Source of the DNA: Planococcus soli
GTDB taxonomy: Bacteria; Bacillota; Bacilli; Bacillales_A; Planococcaceae
NCBI RefSeq assembly: GCF_016881065.1
Contig: NZ_WXYN01000016.1
Span: 1-64,000 of the forward strand
Direction: 5' to 3'
Length of the DNA stretch: 64,000 bases
Part shown: piece by piece, positions 25,486 to 34,557 of the stretch
Layout: the number at the start of each line of letters is the position of its first letter
How positions within the stretch are numbered: the first letter of the stretch is position 1
The notes under the pieces: generated by a model
The model's input: the letters and a program-made list of their open reading frames with translations, nothing else
Database searches by the model: none
Told to the model about the DNA's origin: nothing
Program-made: the position numbers and the translations under genes

Positions 25486-26904
25486 ATGGGAAAAACGCTT
25501 TATGAAAAAATTTGGGACCGCCACGTCGTGGTGCAACAGCAAGCGCAGCCAGATATTATTTATATCGATCTTCACTTGATTCATGAAGTAACGTCACCAC
25601 AAGCTTTTGATGGACTTCGGCTGGCAAACCGGAAAGTCCGCCGGCCGGATCGGACATTGGCGACGATGGATCATTCGATCCCAACAACAGATCGCCATCT
25701 TCCGTTCGAAGACAAAATAGCTGAGCAGCAAGTAGAGGCATTACGCCAAAACTGCAAGGATTTCGGCATTGAATTATTCGACCTTTTTAGCGCCAGACAA
25801 GGAATCGTTCATATCATCGCGCCAGAGCTGGGCTTGACCCAACCGGGACAGACGATTGTCTGCGGAGATAGTCACACCGCAACGCATGGCGCTTTCGGAA
25901 CACTTGCTTTTGGTATTGGTACAAGCGAAGTTGAACATGTACTGGCTACCCAGACGCTAAAGCAGTATAAATCAAAGACGATGGCCATCAATTTTAACGG
26001 CAAGCTGCCAATCGGCGTAACTGCAAAAGATTTGATCCTTGCGCTGATCGGGAAGTATGGCCATGATTTTGCGACCGGCTACGTCCTGGAGTACCGCGGC
26101 GAAGCTATCCGCAATCTGACAATGGAAGAACGGATGACGATATGCAATATGTCTATTGAAATCGGCGCACGCGCCGGGCTGATTGCCCCGGATGCTACGA
26201 CTTTCGACTATTTGAAAGGAAAGGAATATGTGCCGCAAGGACAAGAATGGGAGGCGGTAATGGAAGATTGGCGACTGCTTCAAAGCGATGAAGATGCCGA
26301 TTTTGACCGTGCTGTCGAATTTGACTGTTCGGAAATCGAACCGCAGGTGACATGGGGAACCAATCCGGGTTTGGTGGTTGGTATAAACAGTAAGGTGCCG
26401 GGACCTGCGGAGGTGGCAGAAGAAAAACGCCAAATGGTTGAAAGCGCACTGGCCTACATGGATTTGGAGCCTGGAACGGCCATAACGGATATTGCCGTCA
26501 ATACGGTTTTTATCGGATCCTGTACAAACGGGCGTATTCAGGACTTGCGTGAAGCCGCTAAAGTGGTTGCCGGTTATCGAGTGGCATCAGGGATTCGTGC
26601 TCTTGTGGTGCCGGGCTCACAGTCTGTCAAACAGCAGGCGGAGGACGAAGGGCTGGCAGAAATCTTCATGGATGCCGGATTTGAATGGCGTGAAGCCGGA
26701 TGCAGCATGTGCCTTGGGATGAATCCCGACATCGCAAAGCCTGGGGACCGGGTTGCCTCCACTTCAAACCGCAACTTTGAAGGGCGTCAAGGAAGGGATT
26801 CAAAATCACATTTGGTCAGCCCATCCATGGCTGCAGCAGCGGCAATCAAAGGACATTTCGTAGATGTCCGCAACTGGCCGATTAAAGTGGGAGAAGGGGT
26901 GTAG
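25486..26904 (+). CDS. Aconitase-family hydro-lyase large subunit, LeuC-type
   Basis: 472 residues, the length of bacterial LeuC. [4Fe-4S] ligands are Cys346 (FIGSCTNGR), Cys406 and Cys409 ([11 protein letters not shown]); [26 protein letters not shown] is the conserved active-site stretch. AAGGAAG precedes ATG 25486. There is no leuA or leuB beside it, so this is probably not the biosynthetic isopropylmalate isomerase. LeuCD enzymes also interconvert citraconate and citramalate, which fits the neighbours. Alternatively it could be a displaced leucine enzyme. Confidence 0.88.
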   Translation: MGKTLYEKIWDRHVVVQQQAQPDIIYIDLHLIHEVTSPQAFDGLRLANRKVRRPDRTLATMDHSIPTTDRHLPFEDKIAEQQVEALRQNCKDFGIELFDLFSARQGIVHIIAPELGLTQPGQTIVCGDSHTATHGAFGTLAFGIGTSEVEHVLATQTLKQYKSKTMAINFNGKLPIGVTAKDLILALIGKYGHDFATGYVLEYRGEAIRNLTMEERMTICNMSIEIGARAGLIAPDATTFDYLKGKEYVPQGQEWEAVMEDWRLLQSDEDADFDRAVEFDCSEIEPQVTWGTNPGLVVGINSKVPGPAEVAEEKRQMVESALAYMDLEPGTAITDIAVNTVFIGSCTNGRIQDLREAAKVVAGYRVASGIRALVVPGSQSVKQQAEDEGLAEIFMDAGFEWREAGCSMCLGMNPDIAKPGDRVASTSNRNFEGRQGRDSKSHLVSPSMAAAAAIKGHFVDVRNWPIKVGEGV

Positions 26905-26907
26905 TCA

Positions 26908-27507
26908 TTGGAAGCCTTTAAAACACATACTGGAATTGTAGCGCCGCTTGACCGGGCGAATATCGATACGGATGCCATTATTCCGAAACAGTTTTTGAAA
27001 CGCATTAAAAGGAGCGGGTATGGGCAGTTTTTATTTTATGACTGGCGCTTCGACAAAAACGAACAGGAAAATCCTGATTTTTTGCTAAATCGTGAACCTT
27101 ACCGCAATGCCACAGTTCTGCTGACACGTGACAATTTCGGCTGCGGCTCTTCGCGCGAACATGCTCCATGGGCCATCGAGGATTTCGGTTTCCGTGCCGT
27201 CATCGCCCCATCATTTGCGGATATTTTCTATAACAATTGTTTTAAAAACGGCATTTTGCCGATTCAGCTGCCGGCGGAAGACGTGCAGCAGCTTTTTGAA
27301 AAAGCGTCTGTCCCGGGTTATCAGCTGACAGTCAATCTGGAAAAAAACTTCATAGCAGATGGGCAAGGCTATGAGAAAAGTTTTGAAGTGGACGATTACC
27401 GGCGGAATATGCTCCTTAATGGACTCGATGAAATTTCAGCGACAATTCAATACGATGCCGAAATTACCGATTTTGAAAAAAACCATAAAATTCATTACTC
27501 CCTCTGA
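26908..27507 (+). CDS. Aconitase-family hydro-lyase small subunit, LeuD-type
   Basis: 199 residues from TTG 26908, three bases after the large-subunit stop; GAGAAGGGG is the ribosome site. Contains NIDTDAIIPKQFLKRI and DNFGCGSSREHAPWAI (residues 75-90), the swivelling-domain signature. It assembles with the LeuC-type subunit to form the active hydro-lyase. Confidence 0.9.
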   Translation: MEAFKTHTGIVAPLDRANIDTDAIIPKQFLKRIKRSGYGQFLFYDWRFDKNEQENPDFLLNREPYRNATVLLTRDNFGCGSSREHAPWAIEDFGFRAVIAPSFADIFYNNCFKNGILPIQLPAEDVQQLFEKASVPGYQLTVNLEKNFIADGQGYEKSFEVDDYRRNMLLNGLDEISATIQYDAEITDFEKNHKIHYSL

Positions 27508-27570
27508 AAAGGATCAAAGGATAAGGGTTGCAGATGATCAAAATAACAGAACGTTAAAAGGAGCTATCTT

Positions 27571-27831
27571 ATGGACAATAGGCCAATCAAAGAACCGATT
27601 CGTAAAAAATGGATTTGGATTGTTCTGGTACTGATCGTGCTCGGCAATGTTCCCTGGTATATGCCGGCAGGATCATATGAACCACTCATTTTAGGCATCC
27701 CTTATTGGGCATGGATCATTGTTGGGTTTTCTCTCCTGCTTTGCGCTTACTTGAGCTGGGCAACTTTGAAGCACTGGAATATTGTGGAGGATATTGAAGA
27801 AGAAGAGAAGAGGAGGAAAGCGAATGAATGA
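27571..27831 (+). CDS. DUF3311 small membrane protein
   Basis: 86 residues, two membrane helices (about 14-33 and 43-66) and an acidic/basic tail (EDIEEEEKRRK). AAAGGAG lies upstream. DUF3311 proteins are typically encoded directly before a sodium/solute symporter and are thought to be an accessory subunit. Here the genes overlap by 8 bases (ATGAATGA). Confidence 0.85.
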   Translation: MDNRPIKEPIRKKWIWIVLVLIVLGNVPWYMPAGSYEPLILGIPYWAWIIVGFSLLLCAYLSWATLKHWNIVEDIEEEEKRRKANE

Positions 27832-29347
27832 TTTAACCTTTTCAGGTATGGATGGTGTCTTAATCTTATCTGCCTATGCGGTTGTCATGCTGCTGATCGG
27901 TTATTTTTCAGGGCGCGGCGATAAAACGCTTCATGACAGTATGAGCAACTATTACTTGGCCGGGAAGAATCTGGGCTTCATCGCTTTGTTCTTCACACTT
28001 TATGCGACACAATATAGCGGAAATACGATTATCGGATATGCACCGACTGCTTATCGGACCGGTTTTGCCTGGCTGCAGTCCATTACGTTCATGACGATCA
28101 TTATCGGCGTCTACTTATTGTTTGCCCCAAGATTATATGTAATATCCAAAAAGCTGAATTTTATCACGCCGGCCGACTGGATTGCTTACCGTTTCAAATC
28201 CAAGGCAGTCACCATTTTGGCTGTACTGTTAATGCTTTGGGGTCTTGGGAATTATCTTTTGGAGCAGTTGGTCGCTATCGGACAGGCAGCTTCAAGCCTG
28301 ACGGGAGGAACCATTCCATACCAGGTAGCCGTAATCGCCTTTGTGCTGGTCATGCTGATTTATGAATGGTTGGGCGGAATGAAAGCGGTTGCATTCACGG
28401 ATGTCATGCAGGGGCTCGTTTTAATGGTGGGAATCGTGATATTCCTCGCGGGAGCTGTCTATTTGGTCGGCGGCAACTTTGCAGGCGCCACCCAATTTAT
28501 CGCTGAAACCGAACCAGCCAAGCTCGGGGTTCCGGAAATGATGACTTCGGTCAATTGGCTGAGCATGATCCTGCTGGTCGGCTTTGGAGCAGCAATATAC
28601 CCGCATGCAGTCCAACGGATTTTTGCGGCTGAAAGCGAGCGTACGCTAAAACGGTCATTTTCCCGGATGGCTTGGATGCCCCCGATTACGACGGGGCTTG
28701 TATTCATCATCGGAATTTTAGGGATTGCCCTTATACCTAACCTCGATGTGGCAGGATCGGAACAGCTGGTCGGTTTGATGGCCAACGAAATAGCCGGCAT
28801 CAATGGGTTCTTTTACTGGGTGATGATCATCTTCTTCGGTGCGATTGTTGCGGCGATTGTATCGACGGCAGATTCTGTATTATTAAGTTTTTCATCGATT
28901 GTGTCCAACGATATTTACAGCCGGTTCATCAATCCTAACGCGCCGGAGCGCAAGAAAGTTTTGGTCGGGAAAGTGACGGGTATCTTTGCTGTAGCTATCC
29001 TCTTGTGGATCGCCTGGTATCCGCCAGCAACTTTATATGAAATCTTTGTTTTGAAATTCGAATTGCTGGTTCAAGTATTCCCGGCATTTGTTCTCGGTTT
29101 GTATTGGAAACGAATGGCTGCACAACCTGTATTTTGGGGAATGTTGACAGGGGCTATCATTGCAGGAGTCCTTACGTGGACTGGGCATAAAACTATATTC
29201 GGGGTTCACGGCGGTGTTATCGGCTTGGCTGCCAACTTCCTGATTGCGGTTGTCGGCTCTTACCTCGTAACAGCTACCGTAACAGAAGAAGAAGAGGAAG
29301 ACTTGAAGAAAATCGATTTGGCTTATCGGAGAGAATACTCTGATTAA
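27824..29347 (+). CDS. Sodium:solute symporter family transporter
   Basis: 507 residues from ATG 27824, behind AGGAGG located inside the DUF3311 gene. About 13 membrane helices with LeuT-fold SSS landmarks: NYYLAGKNLGFIALFFTLYATQYSG, YEWLGGMKAVAFTDVMQG and the sodium-site helix FGAIVAAIVSTADSVLLSFSSIVSND. Together with DUF3311 it probably imports the carboxylate degraded by the surrounding enzymes. Confidence 0.9.
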   Translation: MNDLTFSGMDGVLILSAYAVVMLLIGYFSGRGDKTLHDSMSNYYLAGKNLGFIALFFTLYATQYSGNTIIGYAPTAYRTGFAWLQSITFMTIIIGVYLLFAPRLYVISKKLNFITPADWIAYRFKSKAVTILAVLLMLWGLGNYLLEQLVAIGQAASSLTGGTIPYQVAVIAFVLVMLIYEWLGGMKAVAFTDVMQGLVLMVGIVIFLAGAVYLVGGNFAGATQFIAETEPAKLGVPEMMTSVNWLSMILLVGFGAAIYPHAVQRIFAAESERTLKRSFSRMAWMPPITTGLVFIIGILGIALIPNLDVAGSEQLVGLMANEIAGINGFFYWVMIIFFGAIVAAIVSTADSVLLSFSSIVSNDIYSRFINPNAPERKKVLVGKVTGIFAVAILLWIAWYPPATLYEIFVLKFELLVQVFPAFVLGLYWKRMAAQPVFWGMLTGAIIAGVLTWTGHKTIFGVHGGVIGLAANFLIAVVGSYLVTATVTEEEEEDLKKIDLAYRREYSD

Positions 29348-29372
29348 AGCCCATAAAAAGAGATGACTAGGT

Positions 29373-30632
29373 ATGAATAAATCTATACTGCAAGATGGTG
29401 TATTGGTAAATATAAACCCTTGGCGGATGCTTACATGGCTGCTGATTGCCCAGATCATGGTAGCATTTGTCGGCCGAAGCTTAGCGCCGCTTGGGGTATT
29501 GATCGGAGAAGATCTGTCGCTGACGAAAGCGCAGATCGGTATGCTGCCGGCCGCATTATTTTTAGGGCAGTCTTTGGTATCCATACCCGCCGGTTTTGTG
29601 GCGGATCGGATTGGATCAAAAAAACTGCTTTTTCTTTTATCGTTGTGCCTGGGACTGTCCTTCATCCTCATGACGCTAACTTCTGTCTATGCACTGGTGT
29701 TATTCATGGTGGTACTTGGAGGAATCGGCTATGGGACGATGCATCCAACGTCCAATAAAGGCATCATCTACTGGTTTTCCGAAAAACGCGGAACGGCTAT
29801 GGGCATCAAACAGATGGGCGTCACTCTTGGTTCGGCTCTGGCCGCACTCTTGATGCTGCCAGCTGCTGTTGCCTGGGGCTGGCGGCCAGTCCTGTTCGGA
29901 GCGTGCCTGCTATTAATCATCACCGGCTTGTTGGCTTATCGGTTTTATCACGATCCCCCGGCAGCAGAAGCGCAGGGGACGGAAAAGCCGGCACGCTTGT
30001 TTGCTTCAGTTCTTCAGATGTTCCGGGAAAAACCGCTGGTCCTCGTCAGTCTTGCGGCCATGGGACTGAGCGGAAGCCAACTCATCCTGAATACGTATAT
30101 TGTGCTGTTTGCCTATGAGCATCTGGGCATCAGCTTAGTATTGGCCGGCATGCTGCTGGTCATCTCCGAAGTCAGCGGTTCGTTCGGCCGTGTTGCCTGG
30201 GGAGTAATCAGCGATAATTTGTTTTCGGGCAAGAGAATTATCGTTCTGGTCATTATCGCGTCCTTATCGATTTTGACTTCGCTTGTCATCAGTCAGCTGC
30301 CAGAAGGAACATCCTTTTGGGTCATGGTGCCGATTACGGTGCTGTTCGGATTTTGCATTTCAGGCTTTAATGGAATCTGGATGAATGCTGCAACCGAGCT
30401 CGTGCCGATCAAACAGGCAGGCATTGCCAGCGGCTTCAGTTTGACCCTGGGTTCGTGGGGAGTCATTATCGGGCCGCCGCTGTTCGGCTATATTGTTGAT
30501 GTGACTGGCGATTTCACATATGGCTGGCTGTTCCTCGCCCTTATGCTGGCAGCGGTGATTATTCTGCTGCTTTTGGCAATGGCTATCGTGAAAAAAGAAC
30601 ATCGGAATCAGAAAATACAAGATGAGGGTTGA
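29373..30632 (+). CDS. Major facilitator superfamily permease
   Basis: 419 residues with 12 predicted membrane helices. The loop 2-3 motif reads GFVADRIGSKKLLF, and ASGFSLTLGSWGVIIGPPLFGYIVD is typical of anion/carboxylate:cation symporter-like MFS members. It follows the SSS transporter by 25 bases, giving the cluster two uptake or export systems. Substrate presumably an organic acid. Confidence 0.87.
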   Translation: MNKSILQDGVLVNINPWRMLTWLLIAQIMVAFVGRSLAPLGVLIGEDLSLTKAQIGMLPAALFLGQSLVSIPAGFVADRIGSKKLLFLLSLCLGLSFILMTLTSVYALVLFMVVLGGIGYGTMHPTSNKGIIYWFSEKRGTAMGIKQMGVTLGSALAALLMLPAAVAWGWRPVLFGACLLLIITGLLAYRFYHDPPAAEAQGTEKPARLFASVLQMFREKPLVLVSLAAMGLSGSQLILNTYIVLFAYEHLGISLVLAGMLLVISEVSGSFGRVAWGVISDNLFSGKRIIVLVIIASLSILTSLVISQLPEGTSFWVMVPITVLFGFCISGFNGIWMNAATELVPIKQAGIASGFSLTLGSWGVIIGPPLFGYIVDVTGDFTYGWLFLALMLAAVIILLLLAMAIVKKEHRNQKIQDEG

Positions 30633-30656
30633 TGAAACTTCACTGGAGGAGTTAGC

Positions 30657-31259
30657 ATGAATATTGATTTAAGGGATATTGATACGCAGCAGGCGTATAA
30701 ATTGATGTCAGGATCTGTAGTGCCAAGAGCGATTGCCTGGGTGTCCAGCATAGACGGGAATGGCAAGCGCAATCTCGCACCTTTCAGCTTTTTCACTGTC
30801 GCCTCAAGAAATCCGCCGATGCTGTGCATCTCAATCGGACCAGGCGTTGGAGAGCGGGAAGGCACCGTCAAGGATACGCTGGAAAATATTCGGTCGCAAA
30901 GGCAGTACGTCATTAACATTGTCAACACGGAATTGGGCAATGAAATGCATGAAAGCGCCAAAAATTTTCCGAGTGATGTGGATGAATTCGAAGCCGCTGG
31001 AGTGACAGCGGCAGACAGTGTATCCGTTGCTCCCCCAAAAGTGGGAGAAGCGCCTATTTCATTTGAGCTCGAACTTGACCGCATCATTGAACTGGGAAGC
31101 GACCACTTGATTCTTGGGAAGGTGGTCCATTACCATATTAAAGACGCCTACTACCTTGGAAACTATAAAGTGGATCTGGAAAAACTGAAGCCGCTCGGCC
31201 GATTGGCAAACGGCTATAGTGAAATGCAAGGGTTTTTTACATTACCGAGGGAAAACTGA
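30657..31259 (+). CDS. Flavin reductase-like FMN-binding protein
   Basis: 200 residues behind GGAGG. Split-barrel FMN-binding fold: LMSGSVVPRAIAWVSS, NLAPFSFFTVASRNPPMLCIS and LILGKVVHYHIKD. Last gene before a terminator in the CoA-transferase operon. It is similar in layout to the protein at 15577-16182. Its role in the pathway is unclear; it may supply reduced flavin or act on an unsaturated intermediate. Confidence 0.85.
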   Translation: MNIDLRDIDTQQAYKLMSGSVVPRAIAWVSSIDGNGKRNLAPFSFFTVASRNPPMLCISIGPGVGEREGTVKDTLENIRSQRQYVINIVNTELGNEMHESAKNFPSDVDEFEAAGVTAADSVSVAPPKVGEAPISFELELDRIIELGSDHLILGKVVHYHIKDAYYLGNYKVDLEKLKPLGRLANGYSEMQGFFTLPREN

Positions 31260-31371
31260 GGAGTGGCAACGGCTAACGAAAAAGTCGGATTTTGTGGATA
31301 TTATTATTTCCACGCAGGATTACTTCTAAAGAGTATGCAACCAATAAAAACAAAGTAAGCTGCTCGATAAC

Positions 31372-31406
31372 AAGCTGCCCTTCGCAATATAGGGCAGCTT
31401 TTTTTA
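31372..31406 (+). terminator. Terminator of the catabolic operon
   Basis: AAGCTGCCCT / AGGGCAGCTT, 9-base loop, followed by T residues. Confidence 0.9.
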
Positions 31407-31541
31407 GTTGATCTACTGACCAGGTTCTTCTTTCTTTGGTGACATCCTAATAAATGAAACAAGTAACTAATTTAAACAAGGGAATGGGCTCCGCAGTATC
31501 GAAGTTACTGACAAGCCCTAAAATTAAAGAGGAGGCACCAC

Positions 31542-32561
31542 ATGAAACCTAAAGTTTACATCGCCCGCCCTATCTCACAAGAAGTGGAAGAATACATCGG
31601 AGAACATTGCGATTACCGGAAGTGGCAGGGGGAAGGACGGATTCCGCTGGACATGCTGATGGAAGAAATAAAGGATGTGGAAGGCGTGCTGGTTCAGCAT
31701 GCACCTGTTACGGATGAACTGTTGGAGGGTGCGCCCAAATTGAAAGTCATCAGCAATTCGGCAGTCGGCTACGATTCCTTCGACCTGGAAGCGATGAAAC
31801 GGCGCAAGGTACTGGGTACGCACACGCCTTTTGTGCTGGATGAAACGGTAGCGGATCTGGTCTTCAGCCTGGTTCTTTCCACTGCGAGACGCATACCTGA
31901 ACTGAACAATTTCGTGAAGCAAGGAAAATGGGATAAAGAAACGGAGTCCCGCGACTTATTTGGCATCGACGTGCATCATGCCACTATGGGCATTATCGGT
32001 ATGGGCCGCATCGGTGAAAAAATTGTCAGAAGAGCCCGATTCGGTTTTGAAATGGATGTCCTCTACAATAGCCGCACGCCCAAGCCGGAGCTGGAAGAGA
32101 AATACGGCATCGTCTATAGCGAGCTGGAAACGCTTCTGGAAAAATCCGATTTTGTCGTCCTGATTGTGCCATTGACTCCTGAAACGCATCATCTGATGGG
32201 GGAAAAGCAGTTTGAAAAGATGAAGAACAGCGCCATCTTCATTAATTGTGCCCGAGGTGCGGTCGTGGATGAAAGAGCGTTGATTCATGCTTTGGAAACA
32301 GGGCAGATTCGCGGAGCGGGTCTCGACGTCTTTGAACAGGAACCTGTCAGCCCGGACAACCCGCTGCTGCAGATGGAGCAGGTCGTCGCTCTTCCGCATA
32401 TCGGATCAGCCACGGAAAAAACACGCGCCGCGATGGCCATGAAAGCCGCGGAAAACCTGGTTGCTGGTGTGACCGGCAAAAATCCTCCAGACGTGGTCAA
32501 GGAGTTGCGAGGATTGTTGGATGATCCAGACCGATTCTCCGAGAAATTCAACTCAAAATGA
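31542..32561 (+). CDS. D-isomer specific 2-hydroxyacid dehydrogenase (glyoxylate/hydroxypyruvate reductase type)
   Basis: 339 residues behind AGAGGAGG. NAD-binding GMGRIGEKI near residue 153, catalytic Arg in CARGAVVDE, Glu in FEQEPVSP and His in LPHIGSAT. These enzymes reduce glyoxylate, hydroxypyruvate or other 2-keto acids. It has its own leader after the operon terminator, so it is adjacent to but separate from the carboxylate cluster. Confidence 0.9.
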   Translation: MKPKVYIARPISQEVEEYIGEHCDYRKWQGEGRIPLDMLMEEIKDVEGVLVQHAPVTDELLEGAPKLKVISNSAVGYDSFDLEAMKRRKVLGTHTPFVLDETVADLVFSLVLSTARRIPELNNFVKQGKWDKETESRDLFGIDVHHATMGIIGMGRIGEKIVRRARFGFEMDVLYNSRTPKPELEEKYGIVYSELETLLEKSDFVVLIVPLTPETHHLMGEKQFEKMKNSAIFINCARGAVVDERALIHALETGQIRGAGLDVFEQEPVSPDNPLLQMEQVVALPHIGSATEKTRAAMAMKAAENLVAGVTGKNPPDVVKELRGLLDDPDRFSEKFNSK

Positions 32562-32656
32562 AAAAGAGGCGCAATTCTTTTAAGGGCGCAATAGCAACAA
32601 AATTATCTTGCTAACGGTGTCCAATTCTTATCGCCGACATTAAACCTATAATGCAT

Positions 32657-32695
32657 AAGACCATCAAATTGTGTGTAAACTTGATGGTCTTTTTC
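32657..32695 (+). terminator. Rho-independent terminator
   Basis: AAGACCATCAA / TTGATGGTCTTT with a 13-base loop. The rest of 32562-32950 is AT-rich and shows no gene. Confidence 0.8.
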
Positions 32696-32950
32696 TGTTG
32701 CTGTCACAATGTTTTACTTATAAGGTACGTTTAAATTGCAGTGTAGCATAGGCCAACATATTGACCTGCAGATTCATACGTAGGTTAACATGCATTTATT
32801 TTCCATTAAATTGAATATTTATTGATTTTCGCCTTTTAAGGAGTAATCTGACTACTTGTGTTAAAATAGATAGTAAGATTGTGAGCCATTACACCTCCAC
32901 TAATGAGGCAGCAGAGTTAAAGGGGCTGTCAAAATGAAAGGTAGGATACC

Positions 32951-33403
32951 ATGGATGAAGCGCAGTGGGATATACGAGAAGTTAAGCATTTAAAAAAGAT
33001 ACAATTAGTTCAAGGCAATCTTGCAATGCTGTTGTTATTCTTGCTGCTTGTTTATTTTGCTGATAGCGGGAGGCATTCCATCATTATTGGGATATTTTTT
33101 GTAGTGATGTGGATAGTGCTAGCCATCACCTTATACACCCTAAAAACGGGACGCCCAGTTGGTACAAAGACAAGTAAACGTGTGCAGGAATTTGATAAAG
33201 ATCGTCTGGGAGAGAAACGTTGGAGACGAAATAGAATAATTGAAGCTGTCGGCATCGGTATCGTAGGCGTTGGCATTGTAATTTTATTGTTTGTTGTGGA
33301 CTTTAGCGCTGCACGATTGGACTCTCCCAGCTATCATTTCCCATTCATTGGGGCTTGGGTAGGCTATAACATAGGAGAGATTATTAGAATCAGCAGTTTA
33401 TAA
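32951..33403 (+). CDS. Hypothetical membrane protein, four helices
   Basis: 150 residues with hydrophobic segments at about 22-38, 44-62, 98-116 and 128-142, and a charged middle loop (RVQEFDKDRLGEKRWRRNR). Not recognised. It stands alone between terminators. Confidence 0.7.
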   Translation: MDEAQWDIREVKHLKKIQLVQGNLAMLLLFLLLVYFADSGRHSIIIGIFFVVMWIVLAITLYTLKTGRPVGTKTSKRVQEFDKDRLGEKRWRRNRIIEAVGIGIVGVGIVILLFVVDFSAARLDSPSYHFPFIGAWVGYNIGEIIRISSL

Positions 33404-33535
33404 GAGCAGCCGAAAAGTATGTGATAACTTTTGTTCAATTAATGTTTTTAGTTGAACAAGTAATTGAAAATAAGTAAAGAAAAATTTAAGTTACAATTAT
33501 CTTTACAAAATAAGATAGGGTTCGCTATGCAAAAT

Positions 33536-33578
33536 AGCACTTCGATTCACGAAAATGCGGATCGGAGTGCTGTTTTTT
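33536..33578 (+). terminator. Rho-independent terminator
   Basis: AGCACTTCGAT pairs with ATCGGAGTGCT and runs into GTTTTTT. Confidence 0.75.
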
Positions 33579-33628
33579 GTTTGAACTTACTAGTTAAGGG
33601 TTTAAAATATCTAGAGGCTTGAGTTGCC

Positions 33629-33814
33629 TTACATACTGTCTTGGCTATTTTTGAGTCTTTGATTTTCTTCTTCCAATGCTTGGATTTTCTTTTCGTATTC
33701 GGTTATTTTTATCGAACGAGTTGAACTTTTTGCCATAAAGAACAAAAAAACGATAATGAGGCCAGCTAAAAACACCATTAGAAGTATCGGTGACAAGGCA
33801 ATAATGTTTTCCAT
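33629..33814 (-). CDS. Small single-span protein with coiled-coil tail
   Basis: 61 residues from ATG 33814, with AAAGGAG seven bases upstream; a longer frame exists but has no ribosome site. One membrane helix (about 8-28) is followed by a heptad-like coiled coil (EYEKKIQALEEENQRLKNSQ). The layout resembles small membrane scaffolds such as those beside phage-shock or cell-envelope genes, but no function can be assigned. Confidence 0.6.
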   Translation of the reverse strand: MENIIALSPILLMVFLAGLIIVFLFFMAKSSTRSIKITEYEKKIQALEEENQRLKNSQDSM

Positions 33815-33900
33815 ATAATTTCTCCTTTTAATATAATGCTCAAATTCCCGAAGGATTCGGATAGATTTTACATTTAAAAACATTGTTGCTAATAGTGTAT

Positions 33901-33942
33901 CAAAGAAACCGTTAGTTCCTATGTGAATTAACGGTTTCTTTG
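33901..33942. terminator. Perfect inverted repeat, likely terminator
   Basis: CAAAGAAACCGTTA / TAACGGTTTCTTTG, 14-bp arms and 14-base loop, downstream of the minus-strand gene ending at 33996. The T run is part of the stem, so termination is likely but not certain. Confidence 0.6.
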
Positions 33943-33995
33943 ATGCAAATACTAATGCGGTCTAATGAACGAAAGCTATGTTGTTCGATTAAAAC

Positions 33996-34373
33996 TTATG
34001 TATCCTCTGCTTCTTTTTTGGATGCACGGAGGTATTCAAGCCAGAAAATCCACAAGGTTGCCGCAGCACCGACCCACAATGAAGGGCTCGACAGCGAGAT
34101 GCTGTTGCGGGATTCTCCACCAAGCAAAGTTAAGACAGCGAGCACGAGCAATGGCACCACGATCATCAGTACGGGGAAAATGATCATATAGCGTTTCTTT
34201 TCCCGGCGCGGCCGAAGCGTCAATGCGCTCAATACGACCATGAGGGCAATCACTGCAAACAGGATCCACGTGGGAATGCCGAGCGAAGAAAGCGTTCCAG
34301 GGAAATAATCATTCACCAGGAGTGTACATAAATTAATCAATAAAACGGCAACGATGAGCCAATAGGTCTTCAA
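33996..34373 (-). CDS. Hypothetical membrane protein, four helices
   Basis: 125 residues from TTG 34373, eight bases after AGAGGA. Hydrophobic helices at about 3-20, 33-52, 61-83 and 97-114; a basic loop RPRREKKRY between helices 2 and 3 and a charged tail. Not recognised. Confidence 0.65.
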   Translation of the reverse strand: MKTYWLIVAVLLINLCTLLVNDYFPGTLSSLGIPTWILFAVIALMVVLSALTLRPRREKKRYMIIFPVLMIVVPLLVLAVLTLLGGESRNSISLSSPSLWVGAAATLWIFWLEYLRASKKEAEDT

Positions 34374-34557
34374 AATAAAAATCCTCTCGGTGTTGGTGTA
34401 GTAGCTAAGTCTTCCCCTTAGTGTAACAAAGCTAGTTGGATATAGCAGGGGATGGAGAAAATCAGTTTCTTATTGTGAAGTTAAGGTGAACTATTATTTT
34501 ATTTGCTGAGAAAAAGCTTAAGGGCTGCGGCGTCTCAATACTGAGTTTATTAGACGC

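Noticed and set aside
29033..29671. A 212-codon minus-strand frame over the SSS and MFS genes
   Set aside because: Antisense to two clear transporter genes and without a ribosome site or family resemblance.
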